Source: Saccharobesus litoralis
Lineage (GTDB): Bacteria > Pseudomonadota > Gammaproteobacteria > Enterobacterales > Alteromonadaceae
Length of the DNA stretch: 64,000 nt
Assembly: GCF_003063625.1 (NCBI RefSeq)
Contig: NZ_CP026604.1
Location: forward strand, 1,054,001 to 1,118,000
Direction of reading: 5' to 3'
Numbering within the stretch: position 1 is the stretch's first letter; every line of letters begins with the position of its first letter. The position numbers and the translations under genes were made by a program. The notes under the pieces were generated by a model that saw only the letters and a list, made by a program, of their open reading frames with translations, did no database searches and was not told where the DNA came from. Shown in pieces: positions 35,438 to 45,073 of the stretch.

Positions 35438-36316
35438 CTAATGTAAATGTTCTTGCAGAAAAGCCACGAGCAACCTTACCTTTGGGGTCAAAAATTGCCT
35501 ATGAGGATACACAGCATGTACACCAAATGACTCAAATTCAGTTTCTGGTAAAATCTGTTATAAGTCGCCTTTATTCAGGGCAGCTTGCACGGCAAAGTCA
35601 GGTAATAACGCCACCCCGCTACCTAACATGGCGGCTTGCGCTGCCGCATGCGCGCTGTTAACGCGAATACTGGCTTTGATTTTTAACGACTTTTGTTGGC
35701 CATTGTCAATATAATGCCAAGTCGTACCTGTGCGACGGTTCGAATCTGAAATACAAGGCAATGAAGCAATTTGTTCTATAGATAATATGGGTGAGTGATG
35801 CGCGATAAACTCTGGGCTAGCCACCAGTAATGGTTTAACCCTAGCAAGTTGTCGAGCAATCAAATTAGAATCGGCTAATTGTCCGATGCGAATACCCAAA
35901 TCAAATCCCTGCTCGACAATATCCACAAATTGATCAGAAACCTGTATATCCATGTGTAAATTGGGGTGTAGCGCTTTAAACTGACAAAAACAGCGCATAA
36001 GCACTTGCTCTGTATAGGTTTGCGGCGCACAAATGCGAATACGCCCCGTTAGACAATCATCACCTTTATTTAACGATTCAAGTCGCTCCACTTGATTAAT
36101 AATAAATAAACACTGTTCGTAAACCGCATGTCCTTCATCCGTGATCGAAAAACTGCGTGTCGAGCGGTTAATCAACTTACTGTTCAGTACAGATTCTAAC
36201 TGATTCACTTGACGACTAACTATAGCTTTAGTTTTACCTAAATAGCGACCCGCCGCGGTATAACTGCCCTCTTGCACCACTGCGACAAAGTTTTGCATTA
36301 ATCCAAGCTTATCCAA
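35438..36316 (-). pseudogene. LysR-family regulator interrupted by an in-frame stop
   Basis: The frame encodes a LysR protein: HTH LGLMQNFVAVVQEGSYTAAGRYLGKTKAIVSRQVNQLE, then the effector domain ending VALLPDFAVQAALNKGDL. A TAA stop at 35558-35560 cuts it at residue 252. Translation beyond it stays open in the same frame (QILPETEFESFGVHAVYPHR, VRLLVAFLQEHLH) to a TAG at 35438-35440, giving a normal total of about 292 residues. So a single nonsense codon, not a frameshift, splits the gene. It is divergent from the dioxygenase gene, its likely target. Confidence 0.85.
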
Positions 36317-36470
36317 ACCCTTACCCTTTGCTTACAACCATCAAAAGTATACTTTTAGTTAACACTGATACTACTAAAAGCCACATTTAAATACTCATTG
36401 TATACACGCATAATTAGTTTTGCAGCTACGTTTTAGCCGTAACAAACAAAATTTCGAATTAACGTGTCTA

Positions 36471-37259
36471 ATGAGTTATCCTATGTCTATTAACAAAAAT
36501 GCGAGCGCGCCCGTGCTTTTCTTGTCGCATGGTTCACCTATGCGTCTCATCGAGCCATCTGCCGCAACTGAGTTTTTAAGCGAATTGCCGCAACAACTAC
36601 CCGAAATCAAGGGAATTGTGGTTATTTCACCGCATTGGCAAACAGCAAAGCTAAGTTACACATCGAGCGAGCAACTCAACCCCATTTACGATTTTTACGG
36701 ATTTCCCCCGCAGTTGAGTAAAATACCCTACTCGGTCAAAAATCCACGTTGGCTACAACAAACACTGATCAATCAGCTTGGTCAGCAAGGGTTAGCACAA
36801 GATAAGCGAGGTCTGGATCACGGTGCTTGGTCGTTACTTTATTTTATGTACCCCAAAGCCGATATTCCCACTATTGGCCTTAGCTTGCCGCGTGACTATA
36901 CGCCGTTAGATCTATATCAACTTGGTCAGCAATTGGCACCTCTGCGCCAACAAGGCATACTGATATTAGCCTCAGGCATGGCAACCCATAACTTAAGCCG
37001 CCTAAATCAGTCAGGCATTCGCCAAACGTGGGCCGATGAATTTGTTTTATGGTTACAAGAAAAAGTAGCCACTCAGGATATTGATAGTTTAATTAACTAC
37101 CGCACTTTAGCCCCTAATGCCGCAACAGCACACCCGACGGATGAACATTTATTACCTTTGTTTATCGCCTTAGGCGCTGCCCAACACGAAACATCAACCT
37201 TGCTGCATGACTCTTGGGAATTTGGCACAGCCAACAATAGTTGTTGGGGCTGGAGTTAA
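36471..37259 (+). CDS. LigB/DODA-type extradiol dioxygenase
   Basis: A 262-residue class III extradiol dioxygenase of the DOPA-dioxygenase (YgiD) type. Motifs are VLFLSHGSPM (metal His), GIVVISPHWQ (second His), GLDHGAWSLLYFMYP and ILASGMATHNLSRL. Start may be 36471 or 36483; a TTG at 36420 is less likely. The divergent LysR gene and the following HbpS-like gene (18-base gap) form a small unit, possibly for aromatic compounds released from algae; the substrate is unknown. Confidence 0.9.
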   Translation: MSYPMSINKNASAPVLFLSHGSPMRLIEPSAATEFLSELPQQLPEIKGIVVISPHWQTAKLSYTSSEQLNPIYDFYGFPPQLSKIPYSVKNPRWLQQTLINQLGQQGLAQDKRGLDHGAWSLLYFMYPKADIPTIGLSLPRDYTPLDLYQLGQQLAPLRQQGILILASGMATHNLSRLNQSGIRQTWADEFVLWLQEKVATQDIDSLINYRTLAPNAATAHPTDEHLLPLFIALGAAQHETSTLLHDSWEFGTANNSCWGWS

Positions 37260-37276
37260 GGATGAGGTTATAAAGC

Positions 37277-37714
37277 ATGAATACTCGTGGTATCACTTTA
37301 CTGCAAGCGCAATCGATTTTAGATTCGGCGTTAGCGCTGGCAATTACATATCAAACACCACCACTGGCTATTGTGATTTTAGACAATGGCGGCCACGTAA
37401 AAGTAGCAAGTTGTCAAGATGGTGTTGGCACAGCCAGGTTTGAAATAGCCCAACACAAGGCCAACGCGGCACTAGCAATGGGGTTTGATTCCGGTCAATT
37501 TTATCAATTGGTTAATAACCAAGTTTTACCCGAAATGTTTGCAACTTGTATAAATGGTGCCACTCAAGGAAAATTTATTCCCTTACCCGGTGGCGTATTG
37601 ATCAATCACAACAAACAAACGTTAGGCGCCATTGGCATTTCTGGCGCATCGTCCGGTATGGATGAAAAAATCGCCTTGCAAGCCATTAACTCAATACATA
37701 ACGTTGAAAGTTAG
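37277..37714 (+). CDS. HbpS/GlcG-family (DUF336) heme-binding-type protein
   Basis: A 145-residue protein with the GlcG/HbpS fold: ITLLQAQSILDSALALA, PPLAIVILDNGGHVKVASCQDG, FIPLPGGVLI and GAIGISGASSGMDEKIALQA. It follows the dioxygenase gene by 18 bases. No signal peptide is seen. In this family some members bind heme, others sit beside oxidoreductases with unclear role. Confidence 0.88.
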   Translation: MNTRGITLLQAQSILDSALALAITYQTPPLAIVILDNGGHVKVASCQDGVGTARFEIAQHKANAALAMGFDSGQFYQLVNNQVLPEMFATCINGATQGKFIPLPGGVLINHNKQTLGAIGISGASSGMDEKIALQAINSIHNVES

Positions 37715-37783
37715 TACCTTTTCCAATTTAGTTAAGACAAGGCTAATGCTGTTTCAATAAAGAAGCGCTAGCCAATCGCATTT

Positions 37784-37822
37784 CCCCCAAACTAACATTA
37801 GCTTTAACGTTAGCTTGGGGGG
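37784..37822. terminator. Bidirectional hairpin between HbpS and TonB-receptor genes
   Basis: CCCCCAAACTAAC (37784-37796) pairs with GTTAGCTTGGGGG (37809-37821) apart from one mismatch. It lies between convergent genes. Confidence 0.65.
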
Positions 37823-37834
37823 ATTTGGCCTTAC

Positions 37835-40800
37835 TTAAAATGTGGCTCGCAAACCTAAACGGTAAACGGTTCCAGAGGTCCATTCACGAATAGTTCGCGA
37901 TTTATTGGCTTCCCCTTCCATGGCATTACCTTCAATATTCACCTTTTCTTCAGTTAAATTGGTGTAATACTGGCGACTTTTACGGTTATTTAAATTAACT
38001 GCATTAAACGTTAACGTAAAGTGATCGTTAATTTGATAGTTGGCTGATAAATCGAGCTGACCGCCTCCTTCATTCCATAAAGCCCCAGACTCAAACGAAC
38101 GTCTGGCTAAAGAGTCACTTCTATAGTTATAGGCTAAGCGAACTAAGTTGCCATCTTGCTCCCAGAATGTAGAAACATTGTAAGTATGCTTAGAGATATT
38201 CTCCATGGGTAAAGCGGCTAACTCAGTATTTAACAGCCCAGTTTCGGCATCCGTTTTCGAATCAGAATAAGTATAGTTTATCGCTGTACCTAAACCTGCC
38301 ATCCAACCATTTAAGAAGTCATAGTTTTGGTTATAGCCAATTTCAATACCTTTGTTAGTCCCACCAGCGCCATTACGGATAACTTCAGCAATTATGGTGT
38401 CGCACTCTTCTGATGAACTCAACGCATTCGTTTGCCATTTATGGCGACGATCAATCATACAGTTAATGCCTTGCGCTTGCGCATCGTCGTATTTTAATGC
38501 TTTACCGCCTGGTTTCTCGATCAATATTTCTGAGGTTGGGTCTAATTGTTTTAACTCTTCTGAGGTGACACCGCGTAAATCTTGCCAATGACCATTGATT
38601 GAAGCATCTTCTTCAAAATTACTCATATCCTTATGGAAAAGAGCAACCGTCAATGCTCCCCCTTCATTGAAATACCACTCATAAGATAAGTCGAGATTTT
38701 CTGATTCAAGAGGTTCAAGATAAGGATTGCTTAGTTTCATTGTAGAGTTTCCAGCACCCCAGACAAATTCACGCATTTCCATACTCGGTTTTAATGAATC
38801 AATGCGCGGCCTTGCCATGGTTTTAGATGCGGCAAAACGTACTATCATATCGTCAGACAAATTGTAATTTAACGTCATACTCGGTAACCACATATCTACG
38901 TCATTACTCGCTGTAGAACTAAATTCCTCAGGATCTTCTGGTACACTGCCATCTGCATATCGGCTACGTTGTGCAGGGCCTAAATCATAATCTACGTCAT
39001 AACAACTTTGCTCAGCAATCGGCCCCCAATTACCATTGGCATCAAAACCACCAGCCAATTTATAACCATCTTCATCATCAACGCCGTTATTATAAAGTTG
39101 TGTAGGTGTACAAGCGGCAAGTGATGTGTCTGTCGCAATTTTAATCAAGTTACGATCAGATACAGCATTATTTTGCCAATCTAAAGACGAATAGCCCAAA
39201 CTTGCCACTTCAGATTCTACGTATCGTAAACCAATATTACCGGTCAGCGTGTCGTCTAAAAATGCAAAACTGGCTTTGGCATAAGCCGCAAAATTGTCGA
39301 GTTCAATTTGACGGTCATTCGACAACTTTGGTTTTGTCCTAACGTTATCGTTTTCAAACAATAACGCAAACGCTTTTCTCGCATTTAACGTCCACCAGCC
39401 ATCTGTATTGTTTGTACGCGCATAACCCAGATCAGCCAAGAAATTATCACCAAAAGGCGTTTGGCCATCTGTCACCTGACTCAAACGAATAGAATCAATA
39501 CCTATGCCTAATGCATCTTGGCCAAGAGGCTGTGGTACACCTTCAAACCAATATTGTTGATTAAACACATCCTTTTCACGTTTTTGAAATTTAGTCCCAA
39601 ATTCAATTTTACGAATAGGCCCTAAATCGAGATCCCAGTCAAAATCAACATACAAAGACTTTTGTTTGTCAGTCATTATACGGTCGCGCGACACGGCTTG
39701 TTGCAAATGAATCGCATTTAAATCATCAGGGTTGTAGGCTGTGGTAATCACATTATCTTTGTTACTTTCTCCGGCGGCTCCGGTTTGGCCGGGGCCAAAG
39801 TCAACCAAGCCCGTGCCGGTAACGATATAGCATTGTCCCGAGGTACAGTCATAACCCGTGGGTTCAATAACACTGGCGTCAACTGCACGTAAAGCGTCGT
39901 CACTGACATGCGCATAGTTATTGGAGTTTAAATAACTATAGTAATCATCATCGGCTTTGGTTTTTGAATAACCGCCACGAATGTCCATGCGCAATGTGTC
40001 GGTAAAATAATGACTAAACTCTAAGCTGTATACGCTATTTTCAGTTTCAACCCCAGATTGTAATCGTGCAGTGCGCCCCCGTGCTTGGCGATCTAACTTT
40101 TTGGTAAACATTTGGTTTTCACTGTTGTATACCAACCAAGGATCTTGAGGATCCAAGATCCGCGCTAAATCTTCATCCTGATACGGCTCAAGCGAACCTA
40201 ACGAACCAATTGTATTGTCGTCAGTTTCCATTAATTGATCCGCTTGAGTTACCCCTAACACCAACTCTGAATTGTCTGAAATCGCCCACTGCAACGAAGT
40301 TGTAAACCCTTGGCGATCCATATTATTTTGGAAAAGTTTAAAGCCATTTTGTCCATTAATATAACCCGTAACCGGACCGGTTAATTGTCCGGTATGTTGG
40401 TCAATGGCATTGTCTGCGCTAAACAATTTAAGTTGGTCGGTATAAAACATATCGCGTCGAGAAGATTGGGTTTCTTTAAACGCTGTGACATACACGCCTA
40501 AAGTCTCATCTAAAAATTTCTCTGAAAACGAGCCAGAAATTTTATAATCATTTTCTTCAGCGTAATCGTCATATCGCCCTTGTAATTCGACAACGCGACG
40601 ATTTTTCGATGCATCCAACGGGCGGAATGTTTTTAATTCGATATTAGCACCCAAGCTGCCTTCATCTTGATCAGCTGATGCAGTCTTAATAACTTCAATT
40701 GAATTTAGAATGTCAGCTGAATATGCGCTTAAATCTACGGCTTGGTTTTCCGTATTACTGGTTAACACTATGCCATTAAGCGAAATATTATTTAAATTTG

Positions 40801-41122
40801 GGCCAGCTCCTCGAACCGTTACTGTCGTACCTTCTGTTTCTCCTGCACCTTGACCACGTTGAATCGATACCCCTGTAACCCGTTGCAACGCTTCACCAAT
40901 GTCTTGGTCAGCGGATTTACCAATATCTTCGGCAAAAATAGAATCACTTACCGTATCCGTATTGCGCTTATTATTGAGCGATTTTAATAAACTGGCTTTA
41001 AACCCCGTCACTTCAATGACTTCAGTGTCGTTGTCTTTTTCCTGCGCTTGAATGCTTGTTGTGTTTAAAAGGGCGAATGAAATCGCGGCAGCAACTGAAC
41101 TGATTTTAAATTTTACGGACAT
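37835..41122 (-). CDS. TonB-dependent receptor (glycan uptake type)
   Basis: A 1095-residue outer-membrane receptor: signal peptide to about residue 26, TonB box region EVIEVTGF (about 34-41), plug domain (SADQDIGEALQRVTGVSIQRG, VTVRGAGPNLNNISLNG), then a 22-strand barrel ending in the C-terminal Phe (YRLGLRATF). The EVTGFKASLLKSLNNKR start and length are typical of the large receptors in marine Alteromonadales polysaccharide loci. Neighbouring beta-helix and binding lipoproteins suggest oligosaccharide import. A perfect inverted repeat (41166-41189) lies 44 bases upstream of the start. Confidence 0.95.
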   Translation of the reverse strand: MSVKFKISSVAAAISFALLNTTSIQAQEKDNDTEVIEVTGFKASLLKSLNNKRNTDTVSDSIFAEDIGKSADQDIGEALQRVTGVSIQRGQGAGETEGTTVTVRGAGPNLNNISLNGIVLTSNTENQAVDLSAYSADILNSIEVIKTASADQDEGSLGANIELKTFRPLDASKNRRVVELQGRYDDYAEENDYKISGSFSEKFLDETLGVYVTAFKETQSSRRDMFYTDQLKLFSADNAIDQHTGQLTGPVTGYINGQNGFKLFQNNMDRQGFTTSLQWAISDNSELVLGVTQADQLMETDDNTIGSLGSLEPYQDEDLARILDPQDPWLVYNSENQMFTKKLDRQARGRTARLQSGVETENSVYSLEFSHYFTDTLRMDIRGGYSKTKADDDYYSYLNSNNYAHVSDDALRAVDASVIEPTGYDCTSGQCYIVTGTGLVDFGPGQTGAAGESNKDNVITTAYNPDDLNAIHLQQAVSRDRIMTDKQKSLYVDFDWDLDLGPIRKIEFGTKFQKREKDVFNQQYWFEGVPQPLGQDALGIGIDSIRLSQVTDGQTPFGDNFLADLGYARTNNTDGWWTLNARKAFALLFENDNVRTKPKLSNDRQIELDNFAAYAKASFAFLDDTLTGNIGLRYVESEVASLGYSSLDWQNNAVSDRNLIKIATDTSLAACTPTQLYNNGVDDEDGYKLAGGFDANGNWGPIAEQSCYDVDYDLGPAQRSRYADGSVPEDPEEFSSTASNDVDMWLPSMTLNYNLSDDMIVRFAASKTMARPRIDSLKPSMEMREFVWGAGNSTMKLSNPYLEPLESENLDLSYEWYFNEGGALTVALFHKDMSNFEEDASINGHWQDLRGVTSEELKQLDPTSEILIEKPGGKALKYDDAQAQGINCMIDRRHKWQTNALSSSEECDTIIAEVIRNGAGGTNKGIEIGYNQNYDFLNGWMAGLGTAINYTYSDSKTDAETGLLNTELAALPMENISKHTYNVSTFWEQDGNLVRLAYNYRSDSLARRSFESGALWNEGGGQLDLSANYQINDHFTLTFNAVNLNNRKSRQYYTNLTEEKVNIEGNAMEGEANKSRTIREWTSGTVYRLGLRATF

Positions 41123-41486
41123 GAGTAATCCTTTATTACTTAGTTTTATATTATTTTTATGTTCTTATACAAAAACCACACTTTGTATACGATTTAGAAT
41201 ATAGAATTTACCCGAGGTGAACTAAATGTAATATTTTGTTAATTTAATGTTTAATTTTGACTATTTAATATTAAGTGGATAGCAAATTGAAATTTTATGC
41301 CTACTAGTTGAGTTTATATATTGAATTGAGATTTTATAAGTTAAGTCTGTTTAATCAGGTGAATAGGCACTTGATTGGCTACAGGTACACAGCAAAAGGT
41401 GAATTAGCAATACTAAATTAATAGATACAACAAGATGATAGGTTGTCCGTTATTGATTGTTGGCAAAAGCTAAATTTGTGTATTTG
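41123..41486. other. Control region of the TonB-dependent receptor
   Basis: About 360 AT-rich bases between two leftward genes, holding the receptor promoter and the operator-like inverted repeat; nothing else recognised. Confidence 0.5.
41166..41189. promoter_or_regulatory. Candidate operator upstream of the TonB-dependent receptor
   Basis: TATACAAA (41166-41173), 8-base spacer, TTTGTATA (41182-41189): a perfect inverted repeat 44 bases before the receptor start. Confidence 0.45.
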
Positions 41487-42353
41487 TTATTTTTTCTTTC
41501 GATAATGATTAGGTGACACACCTACGTATTTTTTGAACATTTTAGAAAAGTGGTATGGGTCAGTAAAGCCACATAATGCCCCCACTTTTTTCACAGGGAA
41601 TTGGGTGTCTTGCAACAAGGCTTGCGATTTTTGAATACGTTTTTTAGTCACGTAAGCAATAGGAGGAATGCCAAATACTTGTTTAAATTTACGATTGAAA
41701 TGTTCCGGCGACGCTTTATTGATCGCCGCTAATTGCTCCAAGGTGATCGCTTGATCAAGATGCTCGTTAATAAAGCGGATCACTAAAAAATAATCCACTT
41801 TGCTATCTAACATATCTGTTTCAACTGCTGTTTTAAAAAACGGAGCAAGTAAATTTAATAAACAGGCTGACCTCTGCAATATTCGCCAAGTCGCACTATC
41901 ACTATTTAGCTCAACTAGGCGCTGCATAAGCTGTTCGTCGGTATTTGGCTCTTGTGTTTTACATCTTATTGGTAATTCAAGAATATCAAACAAGTCCAAA
42001 CCATAACCGGATTCAACTTGAAAATGACACCAATAAAAATGAATTTCGCTATCACAACTATGACTGTGCTGAGTATTTGAAGGAATAAGATAAAGGTAAC
42101 CTGGCTCTAACGTTATCTCTTTATCCTGTATCAATAAGTGGCCTCGACCTTTACTGACCAAGTACAAACGACAGTAGGGATCATTGATTTGTTCGCGGCA
42201 CCACTTTTTATCCAGCTCACTATAATAGGTGCAATGGACATGTCCACGCATACTCGACAATATCGGGTCAACTTTAATATTCTCCCAGTAGGTATGCGCG
42301 TTAATCTTTTCTACTGGCTTCAATTGTTGCATGACATAAACGTGACTAATCAA
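41487..42353 (-). CDS. AraC-family regulator with cupin domain
   Basis: A 288-residue regulator: cupin-type sensor (residues about 45-120; YCRLYLVSKGRGHLLIQDKEITLEPGYLYLIPSNTQHSHSC) and C-terminal AraC DNA-binding domain (AITLEQLAAINKASPEHFNRKFKQVFGIPPIAYVTKKRIQKSQALLQ, VGALCGFTDPYHFSKMFKKYVGVSPNHYRK). Such proteins respond to sugars and control adjacent glycan loci. It lies between the TonB receptor and the beta-helix gene, either of which may be its target. Confidence 0.92.
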   Translation of the reverse strand: MISHVYVMQQLKPVEKINAHTYWENIKVDPILSSMRGHVHCTYYSELDKKWCREQINDPYCRLYLVSKGRGHLLIQDKEITLEPGYLYLIPSNTQHSHSCDSEIHFYWCHFQVESGYGLDLFDILELPIRCKTQEPNTDEQLMQRLVELNSDSATWRILQRSACLLNLLAPFFKTAVETDMLDSKVDYFLVIRFINEHLDQAITLEQLAAINKASPEHFNRKFKQVFGIPPIAYVTKKRIQKSQALLQDTQFPVKKVGALCGFTDPYHFSKMFKKYVGVSPNHYRKKK

Positions 42354-42568
42354 CCCATCATATTCACATTTTAAACATTTAATTCACTTTTATTCAATAA
42401 ATGAATTTATTTATATTTGATTTCTGTATTACCGGTATTTTGTACAAATAAAATCAATCACAATAAAAGATTACTAATTTAGTACTATTTCAATTTAGTT
42501 TTGATTAGTTGAAAGAAGGCTAGCTATTTTTTGTAGGTTCGACGCTCGCTTAAAGCGCCTACTTTTGG

Positions 42569-42614
42569 TGCCTGCAGGATAGCAGATACTTAGGATTTTT
42601 CGGGAACAAAATCC
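42569..42614. repeat. Dispersed repeat, family B
   Basis: GCCTGCAGGATAGCAGATAC, TTAGGATTTTTCGGGAAC, AAAATCC: second copy of the unit at 19604. Confidence 0.5.
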
Positions 42615-42663
42615 AGTGCGTCGTATTGAAAGCCCTAACAAGGCTGCAGCTTCTGCTGCTATT

Positions 42664-42703
42664 GTCGAAATAAATTTCGACCTACATGGATACTAAGAAT
42701 GCC
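42664..42703. repeat. Dispersed repeat, family C (inverted)
   Basis: GTCGAAATAAATTTCGACCT, then ACATGGATACTAAGAATGCC: reverse complement of the unit at 20195, with a small change in the outer arm. Confidence 0.5.
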
Positions 42704-42996
42704 GTTACACGTCTGGAACTGCGCACGACGACCTACAATACAAACGGTAATTAAAGCAGCAAATGAAAACCTAACCTAAATGCCTTAATCACAACACGCA
42801 TTTTTAAAAATCACATTTTACCAACAATTTGTTACAAAATATCAACAATAGCCATTATAAAGACAAATCCTTCCATTTTTTTATCATATTGCGATATTTA
42901 CAATTGTTCATATTCGCAAGCTTAGTAAGCTCGCGATTTAAATGTCCGACAAATCAAAATAACAAAAATAATAAAAACAACATACAAAGGTAACCT

Positions 42997-44607
42997 ATGA
43001 AAATATCGATTAAACAAGCTTTATTGGTTTTAGCCTGTACAACACTAACAACCACTGGCGTACAAGCGGCTATATTTACTCAAGGGGGGACTTGGTATTG
43101 GGATGATGCCGATCGTCACGATACCAATGGCAACTACCCAAATGATGATGGTGTAGTAAGAACGCAACAAGCACCAACAATCGGTAACGATAACGAACGT
43201 AATACAGTGCGTAATCAATTTGATGCTGCAGGCGTACCTTGGAATGAAGTCATCAACACCAAATACTTTTTAGGCAATGACTCTCCCTTTAGAAATCAAA
43301 TAGCTAATATGGACGCAGTTAAAAATACCGCAGCGGCATTGGCTAATCGTCCGGCAACAGGTCCAAACGAATGGATCCGCGCAGAAAATCCTATCGTTGT
43401 GCTTTGGGGGCCTGTGCAATTAGACAATGCCCGCGCTGATCTCGCCGATGATATAGAGCGCACATTTGTTTTTCGTGGTAACTGGAATATCACGTCACCT
43501 ATATTTGTCGGTAGTAATAAAACAATCTGGATCGATGGCGAACTCACTTATACCGGTAACGATACCGCGCATGTCGGAGGAGCAGCTTTTACGCCTAAAG
43601 GGTCCAAGATGCACGGCGTATTTACGGTAAGACGCCAAGCCAGTGCTTGGGTTGAAGGCCGAGGTCAAATTGGCGAAGACGATTGGACCTCACTTGGGCA
43701 AAATTACTCAGTGCCGAACAATATCGTTGAGTTAAATCAACCGCTGCACGACTCCATAAAAAACCAACCTATCGTGCAAAACGTGACCTTTTTAGGTTCG
43801 CAGCGCGGCAAAATCAAAGTTGAATTAAGTACTGCGTCATCTAACCCATTAGGTAATTGGGCACGTTGGGATCCGAATCTAAAACCAAGAAATGCCGATG
43901 GTACATTAGCCAATACAGGACAAGTTATTCCAAGAACCAATGGTATACACTTTGATCATGCTCGAAGCGTGGTGGTTGATGGGGTCACAATTAGTGGCGC
44001 ACTAAACTCTATTTACGTTTCAGGTACTTTTCAAGTTGATATTAAAAACAACTTTATTGATAAATCCGTGTTTAGAGGCGTTCACTTGCACGGCAGTGGC
44101 CATACTGCAGAAAATGTCGCATTGGTGCGTAACAATTTAATATCGCGCAACCATTGGGACGGCATAGATATTGATTCCCACTCAGCTCGCTATACCGTCG
44201 AAGAGAATGTGATTATTGGTGCCGATAATCGCTTTTTGATTTGGACTGAAATCGAAGCACACCATAATACGATCAATAACAATGTCGGTATTATTAATCT
44301 TATCCAATCTTCACCGACTGGTGCGGGCGGCTTTCAAGAGAACGGCACTGAACAAAACATTGGCGCCCAAGGCACAAGATGGAATGTTTGGACTAACAAC
44401 AATATCTTTAATGTACTTGAAGAAAAACAAGGATTTTTAATGCGTGGTACGGAATCGGGTCGCGTTGTGCAACAAGACACCATTACTTGGACCAACAATT
44501 ACGTTTGGCAAACCCATCGCAGTTTCACCACAAGTAACCCACACTTAAACGGCATAGTTGATGATGTTATGTTTCTGTGGTTAAACAATGATGGTGCGGG
44601 TAATTAA
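42997..44607 (+). CDS. Secreted parallel beta-helix protein (polysaccharide lyase/hydrolase-like)
   Basis: A 536-residue protein with signal peptide (MKISIKQALLVLACTTLTTTGVQA). From about residue 155 it shows repeated beta-helix rungs (NWNITSPIFVGSNKTIWIDGELTY, GIHFDHARSVVVDGVTISGALNSIYVSGTFQVDIKNNFIDKSVFRGVHLHG, NVALVRNNLISRNHWDGIDIDSHSARYTVEENVIIG). The fold is shared by many polysaccharide lyases and by GH82/GH28-type hydrolases. His-Asp-rich rungs (HWDGIDIDSHSAR) may be the active groove. I cannot assign a family. Position by the TonB receptor and AraC gene supports a polymer-degrading role. Confidence 0.8.
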   Translation: MKISIKQALLVLACTTLTTTGVQAAIFTQGGTWYWDDADRHDTNGNYPNDDGVVRTQQAPTIGNDNERNTVRNQFDAAGVPWNEVINTKYFLGNDSPFRNQIANMDAVKNTAAALANRPATGPNEWIRAENPIVVLWGPVQLDNARADLADDIERTFVFRGNWNITSPIFVGSNKTIWIDGELTYTGNDTAHVGGAAFTPKGSKMHGVFTVRRQASAWVEGRGQIGEDDWTSLGQNYSVPNNIVELNQPLHDSIKNQPIVQNVTFLGSQRGKIKVELSTASSNPLGNWARWDPNLKPRNADGTLANTGQVIPRTNGIHFDHARSVVVDGVTISGALNSIYVSGTFQVDIKNNFIDKSVFRGVHLHGSGHTAENVALVRNNLISRNHWDGIDIDSHSARYTVEENVIIGADNRFLIWTEIEAHHNTINNNVGIINLIQSSPTGAGGFQENGTEQNIGAQGTRWNVWTNNNIFNVLEEKQGFLMRGTESGRVVQQDTITWTNNYVWQTHRSFTTSNPHLNGIVDDVMFLWLNNDGAGN

Positions 44608-44625
44608 ATTATCCTTTTTATTGTA

Positions 44626-44644
44626 GGCGAGCTTTTAAGCTTGC
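44626..44644. repeat. REP-like palindrome, family A variant
   Basis: GGCGAGCTTTTAAGCTTGC: same architecture as the unit at 13811, with both arms changed in a compensatory way (GCAT/ATGC to GCTT/AAGC). Confidence 0.55.
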
Positions 44645-44672
44645 TGACAGCTAACAAGAAATAGAAAATCTT

Positions 44673-44713
44673 AACAGCCCAATTCAGTTTTAAGTGAGTT
44701 GGGCTGTTTTTAT
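44673..44713 (+). terminator. Rho-independent terminator downstream of the beta-helix gene
   Basis: ACAGCCCAA (from 44674) pairs with TTGGGCTGT (44699-44707), followed by a run of T. Confidence 0.75.
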
Positions 44714-44781
44714 TAGGCGTTAGTATTCAGCGTTATTGGTTTTACAGGCCATGTTTTTGCTATTTACCCTCGTCTTTGCCG

Positions 44782-44829
44782 TGCCTACAGGACGTAGGTA
44801 CTTAGGTTTCGTCAGGAACAAGAAACCTG
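44782..44829. repeat. Dispersed repeat, family B
   Basis: GCCTACAGGACGTAGG, TACTTAGGTTTCGTCAGG and AACAAGAAACCTG: a third copy, with compensatory changes in the arms (AGGTTTC / GAAACCT instead of AGGATT / AATCCT). Confidence 0.55.
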
Positions 44830-45073
44830 CAAATGCGGTAATCTAGCGACTTTGTACTGTACACAGAGTTGAATTTACTTTAACAAAGGCGCTGGATACC
44901 TGATTTCTCAGGTATGACGGTAATTTTTTATACCTGTGGTAAAAATTTAGCTCTATTTACAAACACGCTGAATAGTTACGATAAAATGAACCCTTCGACT
45001 GCCTTGGTTTATGGTTAGCTAGACGAACTACGCTCAGGGTGAAACACCAATAACCCTTTCTCGTTACTAGCAG

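Larger units (their letters stand above)
42354..42996. other. Divergent control region AraC / beta-helix gene with repeats
   Basis: About 640 bases with promoters at each end and repeats of families B and C in the middle. The sequence TTGTTACAAAATAT at 42832-42845 recurs before the second beta-helix gene near 56076-56089. Confidence 0.55.
44608..45073. other. Intergenic region with repeats and terminator
   Basis: About 470 bases between convergent genes. It holds family A and B repeats and a terminator, plus CCTTCGACTGCC...GGGTGAAAC near 44995-45050, a common chromosomal repeat. No gene seen. Confidence 0.55.
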
